This document shows, piece after piece, positions 11,085 through 22,336 of a stretch of 64,000 nt of DNA. The stretch's first letter is position 1, and each line of letters opens with the position of its first letter. The translations under genes were made by a program, and so were the position numbers. The stretch lies in contig JAUIRK010000078.1 of assembly GCA_030549495.1 (NCBI GenBank), positions 124,001-188,000 of the forward strand, written 5' to 3'. The DNA is from Nectonema munidae. Lineage: Eukaryota; Nematomorpha; Nectonematoida; Nectonematidae. Under the pieces are notes generated by a model. That model saw nothing but the letters and a program-made list of their open reading frames with translations, did not search any database and was not told where the DNA came from.

Positions 11085-13424
11085 TAGGGGTATGACAAAT
11101 TTTTTTTTTAAATTTTTTCTCTTTCCCCCTACTACTACACGTGGATATTTTCTTTTTATATTAATAAAATATTAAAATCAATCAAAAAAAATTTTAAAAT
11201 GTCACCCCCCGCCAAGTTTTTATTAATTTATATTATTTTATTTATATTTTATTTATTTTGTTTTACTTTTTGCAAACTTCTAAATGAAATCCTTGTAAAA
11301 CTTTTCGTCAAATTATATTTTATAGTCTATGATACTATTTTGAACCGTTTTGTTTGAAACCTGAATTAAATAAAATAATGTATTATTTTTTCATTGCTTT
11401 TCATTTTATAAAATTTAAAATTATATTTGTTTTTTTATTTAGAAATAATTTTTCTAGTTATATTAATTAAATTTTAAAGTTTTTAATGTCAAAAAACGCA
11501 GTTTCTTCAGAAAAAAATAAAAAAATTTGGTCATCAAATCTTTTACAATTTCAAGGATATAAAACATCAAGAAAGTATACTATTGTTTACAGTCTTGATC
11601 AAATGCATAAAATTCCAATGGAGAAGCACATCCTAGACAGATATAAAACTTTAACTTGCTCGATAAAGAATAAAAAAGAAAGAATTTCAAAAATTTCAAA
11701 AGAAATACGATTTTTATGGGAAAAGCTAAACTTACCAATTCAAAAAGGCAAATCTACAGTTGAAAGAAAAGTTGGAGCTTTAATAGATAAGTTTGAAAAA
11801 CACAGTCGAAGACCTGGAGACTATGACTTTACTGAAATGTTTAATGTTACAGATGAAAAAGGAGAATGGTTCTGTAAAGAAGATAAAGAGTTTTATCATT
11901 TACAAATTTCAACAAAAGGTAAAGTAGGCTATTGCAGCACTAAGGAAGATACAAAAAGCATTCATCCTAGAAAACTAAAATTATTTAAAACTAAAACAGA
12001 AAAAGCTAATAATTTTAATGAAAAAGTTACTACTGAACATATTTTTGAAGCTGAAGATCCATATAAAAGTGATGAATCTAATATTAGTGAAGATTCAAAT
12101 GAAACTTCAAATTTCAAAAGACACCAAACTGATTGTGCAGTACGCTTAGTGACGACAGCAAAACTCAGTACAAGAAAAGCTCACACAGTTTGCAAAACAT
12201 TATTTGAAAGCGGTATTTCGGTGCCTACTCCTTCACAAAGTGGCGTTTACAAAGCTGTCATTAAAAAGAGCGAAAATGTAAAATTAAACTTTAAAAAAAT
12301 TTTGAAAGAGGAAAATTGGTGTTGATTTTGATGGAAAGACTGTAAAAAATAAAGAATATCAAGTAGTTATTTTAAAAAATGAAAAGAAAGAAGTCAAATT
12401 AGCTGTAATAGAATTGATGAATTCAAAAGGTAGAATGGAATAAAAAGTGTTATTGATGAATATGAACTGTGGGCTTCAATAAAAATGATTGTATCTGATA
12501 CAACTGCAGCAAATACTGGAAAATATCTTGGTGCAGTTACATTTTTACAAAATCATTTTGAAGAAATTGGTTTGAAAAAACCTGTTTTCATAGGAACCTA
12601 TATCATATTCTTGATACATTATTAAAGCATGTTTTAAATGATTACTTTAGAGAATCAACATGTTCACCAAATTTAAACTATTTTTTTATCCCAATTATAG
12701 CAAAACAATACGATCAACTCAAATCCTCTTTTGAAAATATAGGCGAAGAATTAAAAAAAGAAATAAAATCTCGATGGAGAGATGACATGTCTTTTCTTGA
12801 TCACTTAGTTTCATGTTATAAAGTTTTTAAAAAGTCTAGAAGTTTTCCAAGAGTAAAATTCCAAAAACTTCCTTCCTTGAACAATGCAAGATGGAATTCG
12901 AGGGCGATTTATACTTTGCTTACTTTTATTCTTTTGCCAGAGTTTAGGAAAAGTGTTGAGGCAGGTGTGAGTTCATTTGTAGTTCTTGGGCTGACATTTG
13001 GTTTTCTGCTCATTATTTCAATTCAACTGATTTTGAAAACCTTTCAGAAGCTTGTAAGGGTCATCCAAAAGCTGTGAAATCATTGAATAAATTTTGGTCT
13101 AAAGAGCTATCCCCTATACCGACACAGCGTTCGAATATTAGCGCAGAACGTGCAATTAAAGTTATGCAAGATCTACTTCCTTTTTGTCAATCTATTGAAA
13201 AAGTTAATTTAAAATTTCTATTAACAAACTCTCTTGAATAAATTTTTGATAATATTGAGAAAATTTCTTGAATAAAATTTTTTCTAATATTTTCAATAAA
13301 TAAATAAAATGTTTATGAGTTAGAGGGTGATTTTTAAAAGATAAAAAAATGATTTAATTTTTAACACGATAAAAACTCAAAAAAATAAATGGGGATGTAC
13401 AGTTGTAAAATTTTCATACCCCTA
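11085..13424 (+). mobile_element. hAT-type element with perfect 8-bp target duplication
   Basis: The element starts TAGGGGTATGACAAATTTT and ends AAAATTTTCATACCCCTA, imperfect inverted repeats of about 18 bases. It is flanked on both sides by GTAGACAT (11077-11084 and 13425-13432), an exact 8-bp target-site duplication. That duplication length fits hAT (or P) transposons. It interrupts the piggyBac element between its left end and its gene. 13433-13690 between this and the piggyBac gene holds no gene. Confidence 0.85.
11486..13240 (+). pseudogene. Transposase of the hAT-type element (several frameshifts)
   Basis: The first 279-codon ORF (11486-12325) is basic and contains RRPGDYDFTEMFNV and EDKEFYHLQ, a Lys/Asn-rich N-terminal region I recognise only as a recurring invertebrate transposon protein. 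In other frames the sequence continues without break: VDFDGKTVKNKEYQVVI (probable first catalytic Asp), IVSDTTAANTGKYLGA (second Asp), an ILDTLLKHVLND helix, SLNNARWNSRAIYTLL, and NISAERAIKVMQDLLPF at the end. At least three frame changes make it inactive. Family placement relies on the 8-bp duplication; the protein itself is only weakly hAT-like. Confidence 0.6.
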
Positions 13425-13774
13425 GTAGACATATTTACCGATTATCTTTATCTTTAACATATATGTATGATTAGCGAAAGAAATTTTTCGCTGTGTACTC
13501 GCATATGTCGAATCCTCATTCCAACCATCTATCGTATGCATTACGTCAAGCATGTTGCAAATCAATAAAGGTGTGAGCATGGCTTCTAATGTTATTTCGT
13601 CATGATCCTTATTTATGGTTGTTGTATTTTTTCCTATGTATTACGTCAGCATGTTGAAAAACGATAAAACTGTGAGCCTCGTTTTCAAGGTTATTCTGGA
13701 ACTTCATCAACAATAGTTCTTATTGCAGTTTTTCTTTGTTGCGTATTCTTGTTTCTGTTTCTTTCCTACTTCTA

Positions 13775-14130
13775 ATGGATAGTTCATCTCTCTCTGAAAC
13801 TTCCTCGGTCTCAAGTACAGAATACTCTTCAAGTTTGAATTCATCTTATTCCCTTTCAAGCTCTGAGAGCAGCGATCTTGAATATGATGAAAATCTTCAA
13901 GCTCCTGATGGAACTTTGTACTCATGGGACCCTTCACTTAAAAAGGCTGGAAGGCCCAAAACAAGAAACATAAGAAATTTGTCCAGAAATCCTTAAGGAA
14001 CAAAAGGCGTTGCTAAACATGTGACACGACCACTTGAGGCGTTTTCCTTGTTTTTTTCGCAAGAACTGATCACTCATATTTACAACATGACTAAGAAAAA
14101 AATGGATGATAATTACAAGTATTTTTAACT
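13775..14130 (+). pseudogene. piggyBac transposase, first exon
   Basis: Starts at Met 13775 after a GT-poor leader. It has the Ser/Glu/Asp-rich acidic N terminus of piggyBac proteins, followed by LYSWDPSLKKAGRPKTRNI. One in-frame stop (13994-13996) interrupts it, and the same frame continues VTRPLEAFSLFFSQEL and IYNMTKKKMDDNYKYF, which is the start of the dimerisation/RNase H-like region. The coding sequence ends at 14130 before a long intron-like gap, which later took a C-rich insertion. Confidence 0.72.
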
Positions 14131-14224
14131 TTTTTCTCACTAGTTTTTTTTGTTTGTTTTGTACGTTTTTTGTTGATGTATGTATGAAGAAAAGTATGTC
14201 TTAGTTTTTACACATGTGATTCTG

Positions 14225-15440
14225 TGAATTAGTGTGTGTATTTTTATGTGTGTGTATGCATATTAGAGCCCTGAGCGGGCCAGAAAATTTGTCTTCACCC
14301 GCCCCAACCCGAACATTGTCATTGTCAGTCTGCACCGCGCTGCACCAGCGTTCAACAAGTCTGTACCCACCCACCAATCAAATGTTTGAATTTTGCCGCA
14401 CCCACCCCCTCCCCCTTGCAACTATTCTACCGTACTATCCAAACCAGCAGCTAAAACAGCAAGATCATCCAAAATTGAGAGAAGTCGCTGTTTCCCTATT
14501 TCATTTTTACAAGACAATATGATATTTTTTTCGAAACTTTTGGCATTACATTTTACTATCTATTACTTCTGTTGCATACTGATCTTTCCATCTTGCGAAT
14601 TCTCACCAACCCGATTTCATATTGATTGGGGAACTCACATCTGCCCCGCCCCGCCCAACTCGGAGGGTCGAAAGAGTTTGTCCGCATCCGGACCGTACCC
14701 GTATTTTACTTGTTTGTACCAATCCCGCCCTTCAACTATTGAAATTTTGCCTCCCACCCAGCCCCGCCCTAAACTATTCTACTGTACTATCCAAACCCGA
14801 AGTTGAAACAGCAAAATCGTCCGAAATTTAAAAAAATTGCGTGCTTCTATTTGTTTTCTTTGCAGGATAATATGATCTTTTTGTTTCAAAACTGCATTGC
14901 ATTTAGCTTTCTATTACTTCTATTTATTACTTATCTTTCTGTTTTGCTAACTAACACTAACCTGTTATTATACTGATTGAAAAACCCAAAGCCCCCCCCC
15001 TTGAGAACTTTTTCACGGATAACCTGCGTTCGCCAACCCCACCTGAAATTTGATACGAACAACCATACCCGCATTTTAAATGTGGGTCCCAAAAAAGCGG
15101 CACGGGCTACGCGCCTATTATAGAGCTCTAATGTGCATCTGAATATGTGTATATGTGTAAGTGGTGTGTGAATAAAAGTGTATTTGTTTGGGTGAAAGAG
15201 TATGTTTATGTATGTGTATATGTAAGGTGCATGCAAGTTTCTGTCTACGTGTAGGTGTGTATCCATGTTTGTGTTGTGTGTAGCGATATGAATGTTCATT
15301 TCCGGTATGTGTGTATGTAAGTGCGAGTCTGAGTGTGTGTTTTTTAGCGTTAATTTGTGTGTGTGCCAATCTGTGAGTTATTGTGTTTGTATTCTTATTT
15401 TGTGTAGGTGTGGATGCTTGTTTTTGCTGGATGTTTCATA
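14225..15440. repeat. Degenerate (TG)n tract split by an insertion
   Basis: 14225-14262 and 15132-15440 are both degenerate GT-rich microsatellite (TGTGTGTATG-like), and the C-rich element at 14262-15131 sits between them. The simplest reading is one microsatellite inside the piggyBac intron that received an insertion. Confidence 0.7.
14262..15131. mobile_element. C-rich non-autonomous element with internal duplication
   Basis: The ends are inverted: ATTAGAGCCCTGAG on the left and GAGCTCTAAT on the right, and GCGGGCC/GGGCTACGCGCC lie just inside. Both flanks carry TGCAT. The body has C-runs unlike the AT-rich surroundings (for example CCCGCCCCGCCCAAC). A module at about 14388-14640 recurs at about 14739-14975: both contain a near-identical ATTCTACYGTACTATCCAAAC string and similar following sequence. 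Long Pro-rich open frames here are a by-product of C-runs and not genes. Family unknown. Confidence 0.55.
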
Positions 15441-15819
15441 CTCACAAAAAAGGCTATTCATACCTATATTAGAAACTTTTTATCAATATTAGAAAGTTTC
15501 GAGTTTTTTAGACTAACCTTCTCTATGAAACATAAAGTAGAACTGTTTGAAACAAAGTTCAGTATATTATAGTTTTATATGACATAGCAGTAAACTTTGT
15601 GCATCATATATTAAAACGAAATTTAGTATATATAACAATGCTAATACCGGGATTCATGTAAGGATGAAATACAATGATTTTGTAGTTTTGTATGCTTTTT
15701 CATATGTGAATCACTACGTAAAAGTATGAATGTTGTGTTTAATTTAGATTATCTACTCCAAAGTTTGCATATTTGCGAAAATATTATGAGAAGTTCACTA
15801 TTGATATGCTGCTGATCAA

Positions 15820-17035
15820 AAATCAAAGTTCAAGATCTTTTTTCCGATTCTCTTGGTATTCCATTTTTGAAAGCTGCTATCGGGAGAAACATGTATATTT
15901 TGATCAGTATATTTTTGAGATTTGATGACAAATCCCAAAGAAATCCGAATGATCGAATCTCGCCAGTCAGATACCTTCACGATCACTTCTTCAACACATG
16001 TCATAAGTTTTGGACACCTACAGATTCAGTAACAGTTGACGAACAACTTGTTTCATTTAGAGGTAGATGTCCAGTCAAGATTTATGATCCCAAAAAACCC
16101 GGCCACTACGGAATTAAATTCTATCACATCAATGATTCCAAAACTTATTATTGCCTGAAACCAGAAATATATGTTCCAGGTGTTGGTGAAAACTACTTCT
16201 CTGGCAATGAGATCGTAAAGAGACTAGTAAGGCTTTCTGAAATACCAATTGGCTGTGGTGTATTCACAGACCGATTTTTCACTGATCACAATTTAGCTGA
16301 ATGGATGTCGGAGAAAAACCTGACAATTTGTGGAACTGTAAAAGCAAACCGACGATTTGTCCCTGGAATTTTAAGACCGCAATATCTGAAGACGTTGAAG
16401 TTGCAAGAATGTGAAAGTAGAATAATTTATTCAAAGTATGCTTCCCTTGCTGCCTACATTCCTATGAGGCACGCTACCAAAAATTTTAAAGTCGTTTATG
16501 TTCTTTCATCTCAACACTCTACAAGCCTGGAGTTGATTGGAGATAAGCAAAAACCTGAGTTATTATAGCGTACAATGAGTCAAAAAGTGGAGTTGATGTT
16601 TCTAATCGAATGATTAGATTATATCGCTCCTACAAACCTATAAGAAGATGGTCTTCAGCCGTTTTTTCCAATTATCTAGACATATCAGCCTTAAATGCAA
16701 TGATTATTCTGAACTACAATTGTCCAGAAAGCATTTATTCTGCGACAAAGAAAGGTGGAAGAAATATGTTTTTGAAAGCTTTAGCAAAAGAACTTTGCTA
16801 CAACTCGATGAAACTACGTTCGAGTATTCAAGAAATAAATTCCAAAACAAAATCTCTTTTGAGTTTTTATGGGTTTGAGGAAAGCAAAGACTCGTCTCCT
16901 GTTTCAAGTAGTAAAAGAGTTTTTTGCACATTTTGCCCTACTTCAAAAAAAAGTAGAACGACAAGACATTGCCAGAAATGTAAAAAGGGCGTCTGCAAGC
17001 ATCATTCATACTCGATTTGTCCAAATTGTAAATAG
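15820..17035 (+). pseudogene. piggyBac transposase, catalytic core and Cys-rich C terminus
   Basis: Frame 15867-16568 holds the core: AAIGRNMYILI, SVTVDEQLVSFRGR (first catalytic Asp), IYDPKKPGHYGIK, YYCLKPEIYV and GVFTDRFFTDHNLAEW (second Asp), then HATKNFKVVYVLS. A one-base frameshift near 16565 moves reading to the next frame, where SKSGVDVSNRMIRL supplies the third catalytic Asp and IRRWSSAVFSNYLDI follows. The C terminus has the piggyBac Cys-rich domain: CTFCPTS, HCQKCKKGVCKHH, ICPNC. Apart from the frameshift and one upstream stop the gene is complete, so it was active fairly recently or the breaks include read errors. Confidence 0.85.
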
Positions 17036-17482
17036 AAGACATATTTACTGTTGCATTTTTGTATAAAATTCTGCTTAGCTTGATTTTTCATATTAAACTT
17101 TGTGTGTACTCTTTGATACATACTTTTACAGGAAAAATTTTTTTTTCTCAAAATTTGTCTCAGAGCATTGAAAAGTGTGTTTTTGAAAAATACATAGTGT
17201 TAAAAAAGTTTCAAGGATTTTAAGTTTATTGAAATTCAATTTTTAAGTTGGGGGTGGAGTAAAACTCCATATGGGCGTCATGCGAAGGTTAAGCCTTCAG
17301 TAATTCACTTTAACTTTGGTGCGAAATGAATAATCTTTTGATAAACAAAAGTAAAACAAAATGTATAATTGTTTCCAAAAAATCTTTCATCGATAAAATT
17401 TTCTGAGTGCAACTGGAAATGAATGGATAACAAACTGAAATTTAAAAAGCATGTTGAAATATTTCTTCAAATTTGAACAAAA

Positions 17483-17695
17483 TACAGTCAGATCCCGTTT
17501 ATCCGACAAACTTTTTATGGAGACCATTTTTCATAATGAATTTAACCCCGTTATACCGACATTCATACTCCGACTCCGACACTGTTCTCATCAAACAAAA
17601 TGTTTCACCCTGTTCTCTAAATCTTGTTAATCCGACACAATTAATACCGTTCAAACAATATATTTCCATTGAAAACGAGACTCAGTATATTTAAA
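17483..17695 (+). mobile_element. pogo/Tigger-like terminal sequence (partial)
   Basis: TA at 17483-17484 is followed by CAGTCAGATCCCGTTTATCC, the pattern of Tigger/pogo-family terminal inverted repeats inserting at TA. Further copies of the short motif (TATACCGAC, TTAATCCGACA) follow within 160 bases. No opposite end or transposase is seen, so this is one end or a truncated MITE. 17295-17482 has no gene. Confidence 0.5.
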
Positions 17696-17699
17696 CAAC

Positions 17700-18240
17700 T
17701 TTTTTTAAATTATAGTATCTTTAACTGGTACCCTTATGGCAAAAAACGCTTACAAATTATCCTAAAAAAGCATTGAGAACTATTTGTAATTTAAATTATT
17801 TTAATCTTTAATAATTTATTTTAAATCTTACAAGAAAATAATCCTTGAAAATAGAATAAATATTCAAACTCAGAGTTCATAAAAAAAAAACTTCAATAAA
17901 TACAAAAAAATGATAATACAAGAAATTTAAAAAAAACCCACGAAATTAAAAAAAAACCTTTAAGAGTTGATTATAGATTAAAAGGATCTAATATATCAAT
18001 TATAGGAAAACAAATGAGTTTTATAAAGATAAAAAATCCTTACGTTCGTGTCAAAAAAAATTTATACTTCATTATAATTTTCTTTCTGTTAACACAAACA
18101 CCTTATGATTCAAATGCATTATTTTTTCACTGATGATGTATATTTTTTATATATCATTAAATATTATATGGAATATCAGACATTTTGTTCAATCCAGTTT
18201 TGTTTTTTTTTAAATAAACTTTCTTTCTCTCTCTCTCTCA
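17700..18240. other. AT-rich non-coding stretch ending in a LINE-like tail
   Basis: No gene or structured repeat is recognised in most of this interval. It ends with AAATAAACTTTCTTTCTCTC and a short (CT)n run at about 18215-18240, similar to the tail of the nested LINE at 8945. A 3' LINE stub is therefore possible, but no protein supports it. 18241-18640 also lacks a recognisable gene. Confidence 0.35.
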
Positions 18241-18639
18241 ACACCGAAATCTAAATTTATTGAATGATTATTTTTGGGTAGTTATATCATGATGAGCAAG
18301 AAAATAACAATTTTTATCCATGGACAATACATGTGTTACATTGTGTGATTATACATTAGCCAACACTTTCAATGAAACTTGGTTGGATATCAAAGCACTT
18401 TCTCGCGTAAGACTATATGTTCGCATTATGCTTGATGACGAGACGTTATCATTTTAAGACTGATAACCTCTATAGAATTTATTTCTAACTTCCAAAAATA
18501 TAAAAGCTTCCCTCAAGCTATCGTAGCTAGACGAGCGTTTCAAATACGCGATAAAGATACATATCTCCTCCGCCTTTTACGGAATAAAGATACACTCATC
18601 CTTCCAAGATTTGTTGTTTTAGAGCAAGCAAGAAGACTT

Positions 18640-19127
18640 AAAAGTTCCTAGTTCTCCCGATGGACGCTAACTTCAGCCCAGGAGTCCTATTCTTCTATAT
18701 CTAGATGACTTACTCATCATGGGAGAACATCGAAGATCTACAGATAGTGGCTGAAGAATTCAGAAGATTCTGGATCACGGGATGAAGATCAACTTGACAA
18801 AAACCAAGAACTATCCCAATTTTCATGGACACAACTCCTACGAAGAAGGAGATATAATATCCTTGCTCGTTAATCAACGCTAACGAATTATTGGCACTAT
18901 TGTTAGCAGCTACTCAATACCCGGACAACACCGTGTTTTTCTCAGACAGCATGGTAGCAGCTCACGTGGCAATCAATAATGGATCAGAAGCTAAGACGCT
19001 CAATAATATAATCCTGGCATTTGAAAAGAAGTTTCCACTCTTGTTCCGAAGGATTCAGACAAACTTTATCTCATTATTAGAGTTTGTGTGTGTACTTTTC
19101 AAAAAAATTCTGATGCAGCCTAACTAA
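18640..19127 (+). pseudogene. RT/RNase H remnant of a DIRS-like or LTR retroelement
   Basis: Around 18670-18735 the sequence reads FSPGVLF then LYLDDLLIMGEH, an RT catalytic YLDD box of the DIRS/LTR type, followed by a broken MKINLTKT motif. From 18891 an ORF reads ALLLAATQYPDNTVFFSDSM, resembling the E and D strands of RNase H. The SDSM string also occurs in the RNase H of the retroelement in the tandem units, suggesting a related family. Frames are broken throughout and no termini are seen. Confidence 0.5.
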
Positions 19128-20180
19128 TGGGTTTCCAACCCGCTAGAGCGAAAAGAAAGTGGGCGGGAGCAGGCAACTTTAAAAAATTTACCCTCACGAA
19201 TTGATAGTCTTATAAAACCAGTAAATAACACGTTTTTATCTAATAAAGAAGTAGTAAGTAAACTGATTTTACCCTTGGAATGCTTTAACAAAAATGTTTC
19301 TAAATTTTTTGAGCTAGACAAGATAACTTTAAGAAGGGTTTTTTTTTATGTTTGTGCTGTTTGGATTCAAAATTCACAAAAAATAGAGTTCATAAGAGAA
19401 AACAACGAACATATATTTAAAAAAAAAAGAAAAAAATAATTTTGTGAAGATACATAATAAATTAATTCCATTGAACCATCAACCCAAAAAAGAAGAAATT
19501 AGTGTATTCGTACATTATTACTCAAATCTAAAGCAGATAACATTCAATTATAATTATAACACCTTTCAAGCCTTGATGTAGGCACTTCAATACACAATTG
19601 CATTAAAGTCAAGTGAAGATTGAAACCTCTGTCAATTCACCGTTATCATTCAAAAAGGGTATCAACGAGCCTTAGAAAAAGATAGAAATAACTCCATAAA
19701 AGAAGATCGAAAATCTTTACTTCTACCTTTCGTTATCACAATAAAATTATATCCTCAAATTACACATTCAACGTAACAATCCAAAGAAGTTTTCTATTTA
19801 TTTGCATTTATTTCACTCGTTCTTGTATGCAAGACTCATATTTTTATTGTTTAATTTATTTTCAATTTGTATGTTATACTCACTCAGTATGAATGAATGC
19901 ATTATAGCTAAAAGGACTTTGACAAATTTTTGTAAGAAAATTGATCATCTTATTAATAGTTCTATAAGAGATTTATAGGAATGGACACAAACCCAAAATC
20001 TCCTTTATAATGAAGTCGCAGAGAAGCACAAGGAATATAGTGGGAGTCAAGATGAAGATGAGTGGATAATAGATGTATATGAAAAGTGTTAAGATAGATT
20101 CGTACATTTTTTATGTTAAGTGATTCAATTAAAGTACTCAATAATAAAATAGATTTGAACAAGGAAAAGATCATAAAAAA
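19128..20180. other. AT-rich interval without recognisable genes
   Basis: 19200-19370 can be read as a short broken frame (IDSLIKPVNNTFLSN onward) that I do not recognise. The rest is AT-rich with no repeats, termini or coding pattern that I can support. Confidence 0.4.
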
Positions 20181-20184
20181 TTAT

Positions 20185-20440
20185 TTTTTCAAATTTAAGT
20201 TATTTCAATTTTTGAAAGATAATAAACTTTATAAATATAACATTGAAAAAGAACAACGAGTTTAAAAAGACGTTTAGAAAACTATATAAATAATATATAA
20301 GACACTATACTATATAAGACATTGTTTTTTTTCATTTTTTTATTAATGTCTCCTGAAAAATATTGAAAGAATATATCATCATGAAAAGAAGGCGATAAGA
20401 AAACTATATAAATAATGAGACAACATTCTTTTTTTTATTT
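20185..20440 (+). repeat. Single diverged monomer of the 34.8-52.0 kb satellite
   Basis: This stretch aligns from end to end with the satellite monomer of the tandem units. Shared strings include TTAAGTTATTTCAATTTTTG, TTTAGAAAACTATATAAATA, ATTGAAAGAATATATCATCA and GAAAAGAAGGCGATAAGAAA. It contains both half-repeats of the monomer but only one copy, with more substitutions and a small TA-rich insertion. It abuts a piggyBac remnant beginning at about 20455. Confidence 0.85.
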
Positions 20441-20454
20441 ATACAGGTGAGAGT

Positions 20455-21963
20455 TATCTAGAAGTGGAATTAGAAGAAGTATTCACATTTTATGTTATGA
20501 AGCCCGAAATTTATGTTTCACGATTAATTGCCCGGAATATTTTTCAAGTCTAGAAATCTGTAAGCGTCTAGTAGAAAGTAGCAATCTCCCATCACGGTGT
20601 GGTATCTATCTTGACAGATTTTTTTACATCTCATGTTTTAGCGAAGTGGGCTCTTTCCAAAAATTTGATAATTTGTGGGACAGTAAATACTATACGTAGA
20701 TTTGTTCCGTATATTTTAAAAACTAAATTTTTACGCACGTTAAATTTAAGTGAAACTGAGAGCAAAATTGAATATTCGAATATTTCATCACTTTGTGTTT
20801 ATACCTGAAAGGCATGCTAGAAAGAATTTTAAAGCGGTTTATGTCTTATCTACGCAGCATAGTAGAAGTGTTATCAACATCAATAAAAGAAAACCTGAAA
20901 GCCTAATTTCCTATAATAATTACAAAAGTGGGGTGGATTGTTTTAATCGAATGGGCAGAGATTTTACTAGTTATAAGACAAGTAACCATGGACAGTTGCC
21001 GCATTTTCTAATTATTTAGATATCTTAGATATTTTAGATTATCTACAAGCATAACCGCCTAAACGATGCTTTGTCCATTCGCCATGGAGGTAGAAATATT
21101 TTTTTAAAAATGTTATCAAAAAATTTAAGTTATAATTCTATGAGAACTAGGGCTAACACAAGTCAGATTTCAAGACCCATCAAAAACCTTCATTTTACTA
21201 TGGTTTTTCTCCGCAAATTCACACCGCGGAAATTAGTTCGGGCAGGGGATACTGTTCAATTCAAGAATGCCGACCTAGAACACGAGGCACAAGGAGGTGT
21301 TCAAATTGTAAAAAATTTATGTGCAAAAAACACACCTTATCTATTTGTTCTTTTTGCCATTCTAATTTGTGATTTTGCTATTTTTTTATCATGTTCAACA
21401 CATAATTATAATGCTTCATTTTTTTTGTATAACCCTTAATATTTTATGAGATAAATTTCAAATTATTTATAAATAGGTTTTTTGAATTTTTTGTTCAAGT
21501 TTAGGCTCCTTATTTTCAAAATCATTGCTTTATAAGATCTAAAATTAACTTTAATGCTTGTGATAATGATTCTATAACATTTTTTCAGTTCTAAAATTTT
21601 TAACAGCCAAAAAGTTTTTTTAGATAAATATTTTAAAGTTTTTTTTGCTTAAGATGGCGTTAATTTTTTTTTATAAAATTCACAAGATAATCTGATATTA
21701 TATTGTACAGATTTCCACTCCTAATGCAAAAAAATTTCTCATATTTTTTTAAAACCCAATTTTTGAAAATTTTGAATTTTTTTTTCTTGAGGTAATAAAA
21801 ACGGCAAAAAAAATTAGAGTCTGTAATATAGGCACCAATTTATACTCCAGAGAATAACGTAAATTTACATACTATTTTTCTGATGTTATATATTAAATAT
21901 TACATTAAAAACTGCATTGAAAATGCTGAATGGAGTAAAAAACTTGTGTGTGTCCTGCGAAGG
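20455..21963 (+). pseudogene. Second piggyBac remnant with right terminus
   Basis: Broken frames give CGTVNTIRRFVPYILKTKFL, HARKNFKAVYVLSTQHSRS and NNYKSGVDCFNRMGR (region of the third catalytic Asp), then GGRNIFLKMLSKNLSYNSM. A decayed Cys-rich tail lies near 21240-21370. These align with the element at 15.8-17.0 kb but differ widely. The sequence GTCCTGCGAAGG at about 21952-21963 followed by TTAA (21964-21967) matches the right end of the first piggyBac, so the right boundary is known. No left terminus is seen; the satellite monomer lies just upstream. Confidence 0.7.
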
Positions 21964-21967
21964 TTAA

Positions 21968-22336
21968 GCATATTGAAGTTAACCAATTTAATAACTATAA
22001 CTCACGAAAAGATGTGATAAAATGCATGCACTGAATTGCGATATCTACTTGCGTTAAAACATAAAACACGCCTCCGCCTTTCAAAAAAATGAATAAATAG
22101 GCTGCTTTATGATCACATATATATGTCGAACTATAATAATGAAGTATTATGTTATTTGAAAATGGCCTATGGTGCAACTTTTAAATATTAATTATGATGT
22201 GAGATAAATAGCATTAGTGAGTGATTTCTTTATCCCACATAGTCGGTATAAATATAACAAATACTCTTCGTTAAAAAACGGTAAAATGATATTTCTCCAC
22301 TACTTATAAAATAAGCAATGTATTCTGAAAGAGGTT
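21968..22336. other. Non-coding sequence with one partial repeat copy
   Basis: No gene. Around 22217-22290 the string CGGTATAAATATAACAAATACTCTTCGTTAAAAA appears in parts; it recurs at 22580 and 24888 as part of the direct-repeat family described next. Confidence 0.5.

Larger units (their letters stand above)
10953..17288 (+). mobile_element. piggyBac element with two later insertions
   Basis: The left end CCTTAGAATGACGCCC (10953-10968) matches the inverse of the right end GGGCGTCATGCGAAGG (17273-17288) at 14 of 16 positions, and similar A/T-rich subterminal sequence with 'TTTTACTCCAC' lies inside both ends. TTAA follows at 17289-17292, as expected for piggyBac; the left TTAA is degraded to GATA. 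The coding region has the piggyBac DDD residues and C-terminal Cys-rich domain. Removing the hAT-type insert (11085-13424) and the C-rich insert (about 14262-15131) leaves about 3.1 kb, normal for the family. Confidence 0.8.

Noticed and set aside
14232-14831. Pro-rich open frames of 70-140 codons
   Set aside because: They arise from C-runs of the non-autonomous element, with no domain, conserved start or splice pattern.
14931-15492. His/Thr- and Cys/Val-rich open frames
   Set aside because: They are translations of a degenerate (TG)n tract.
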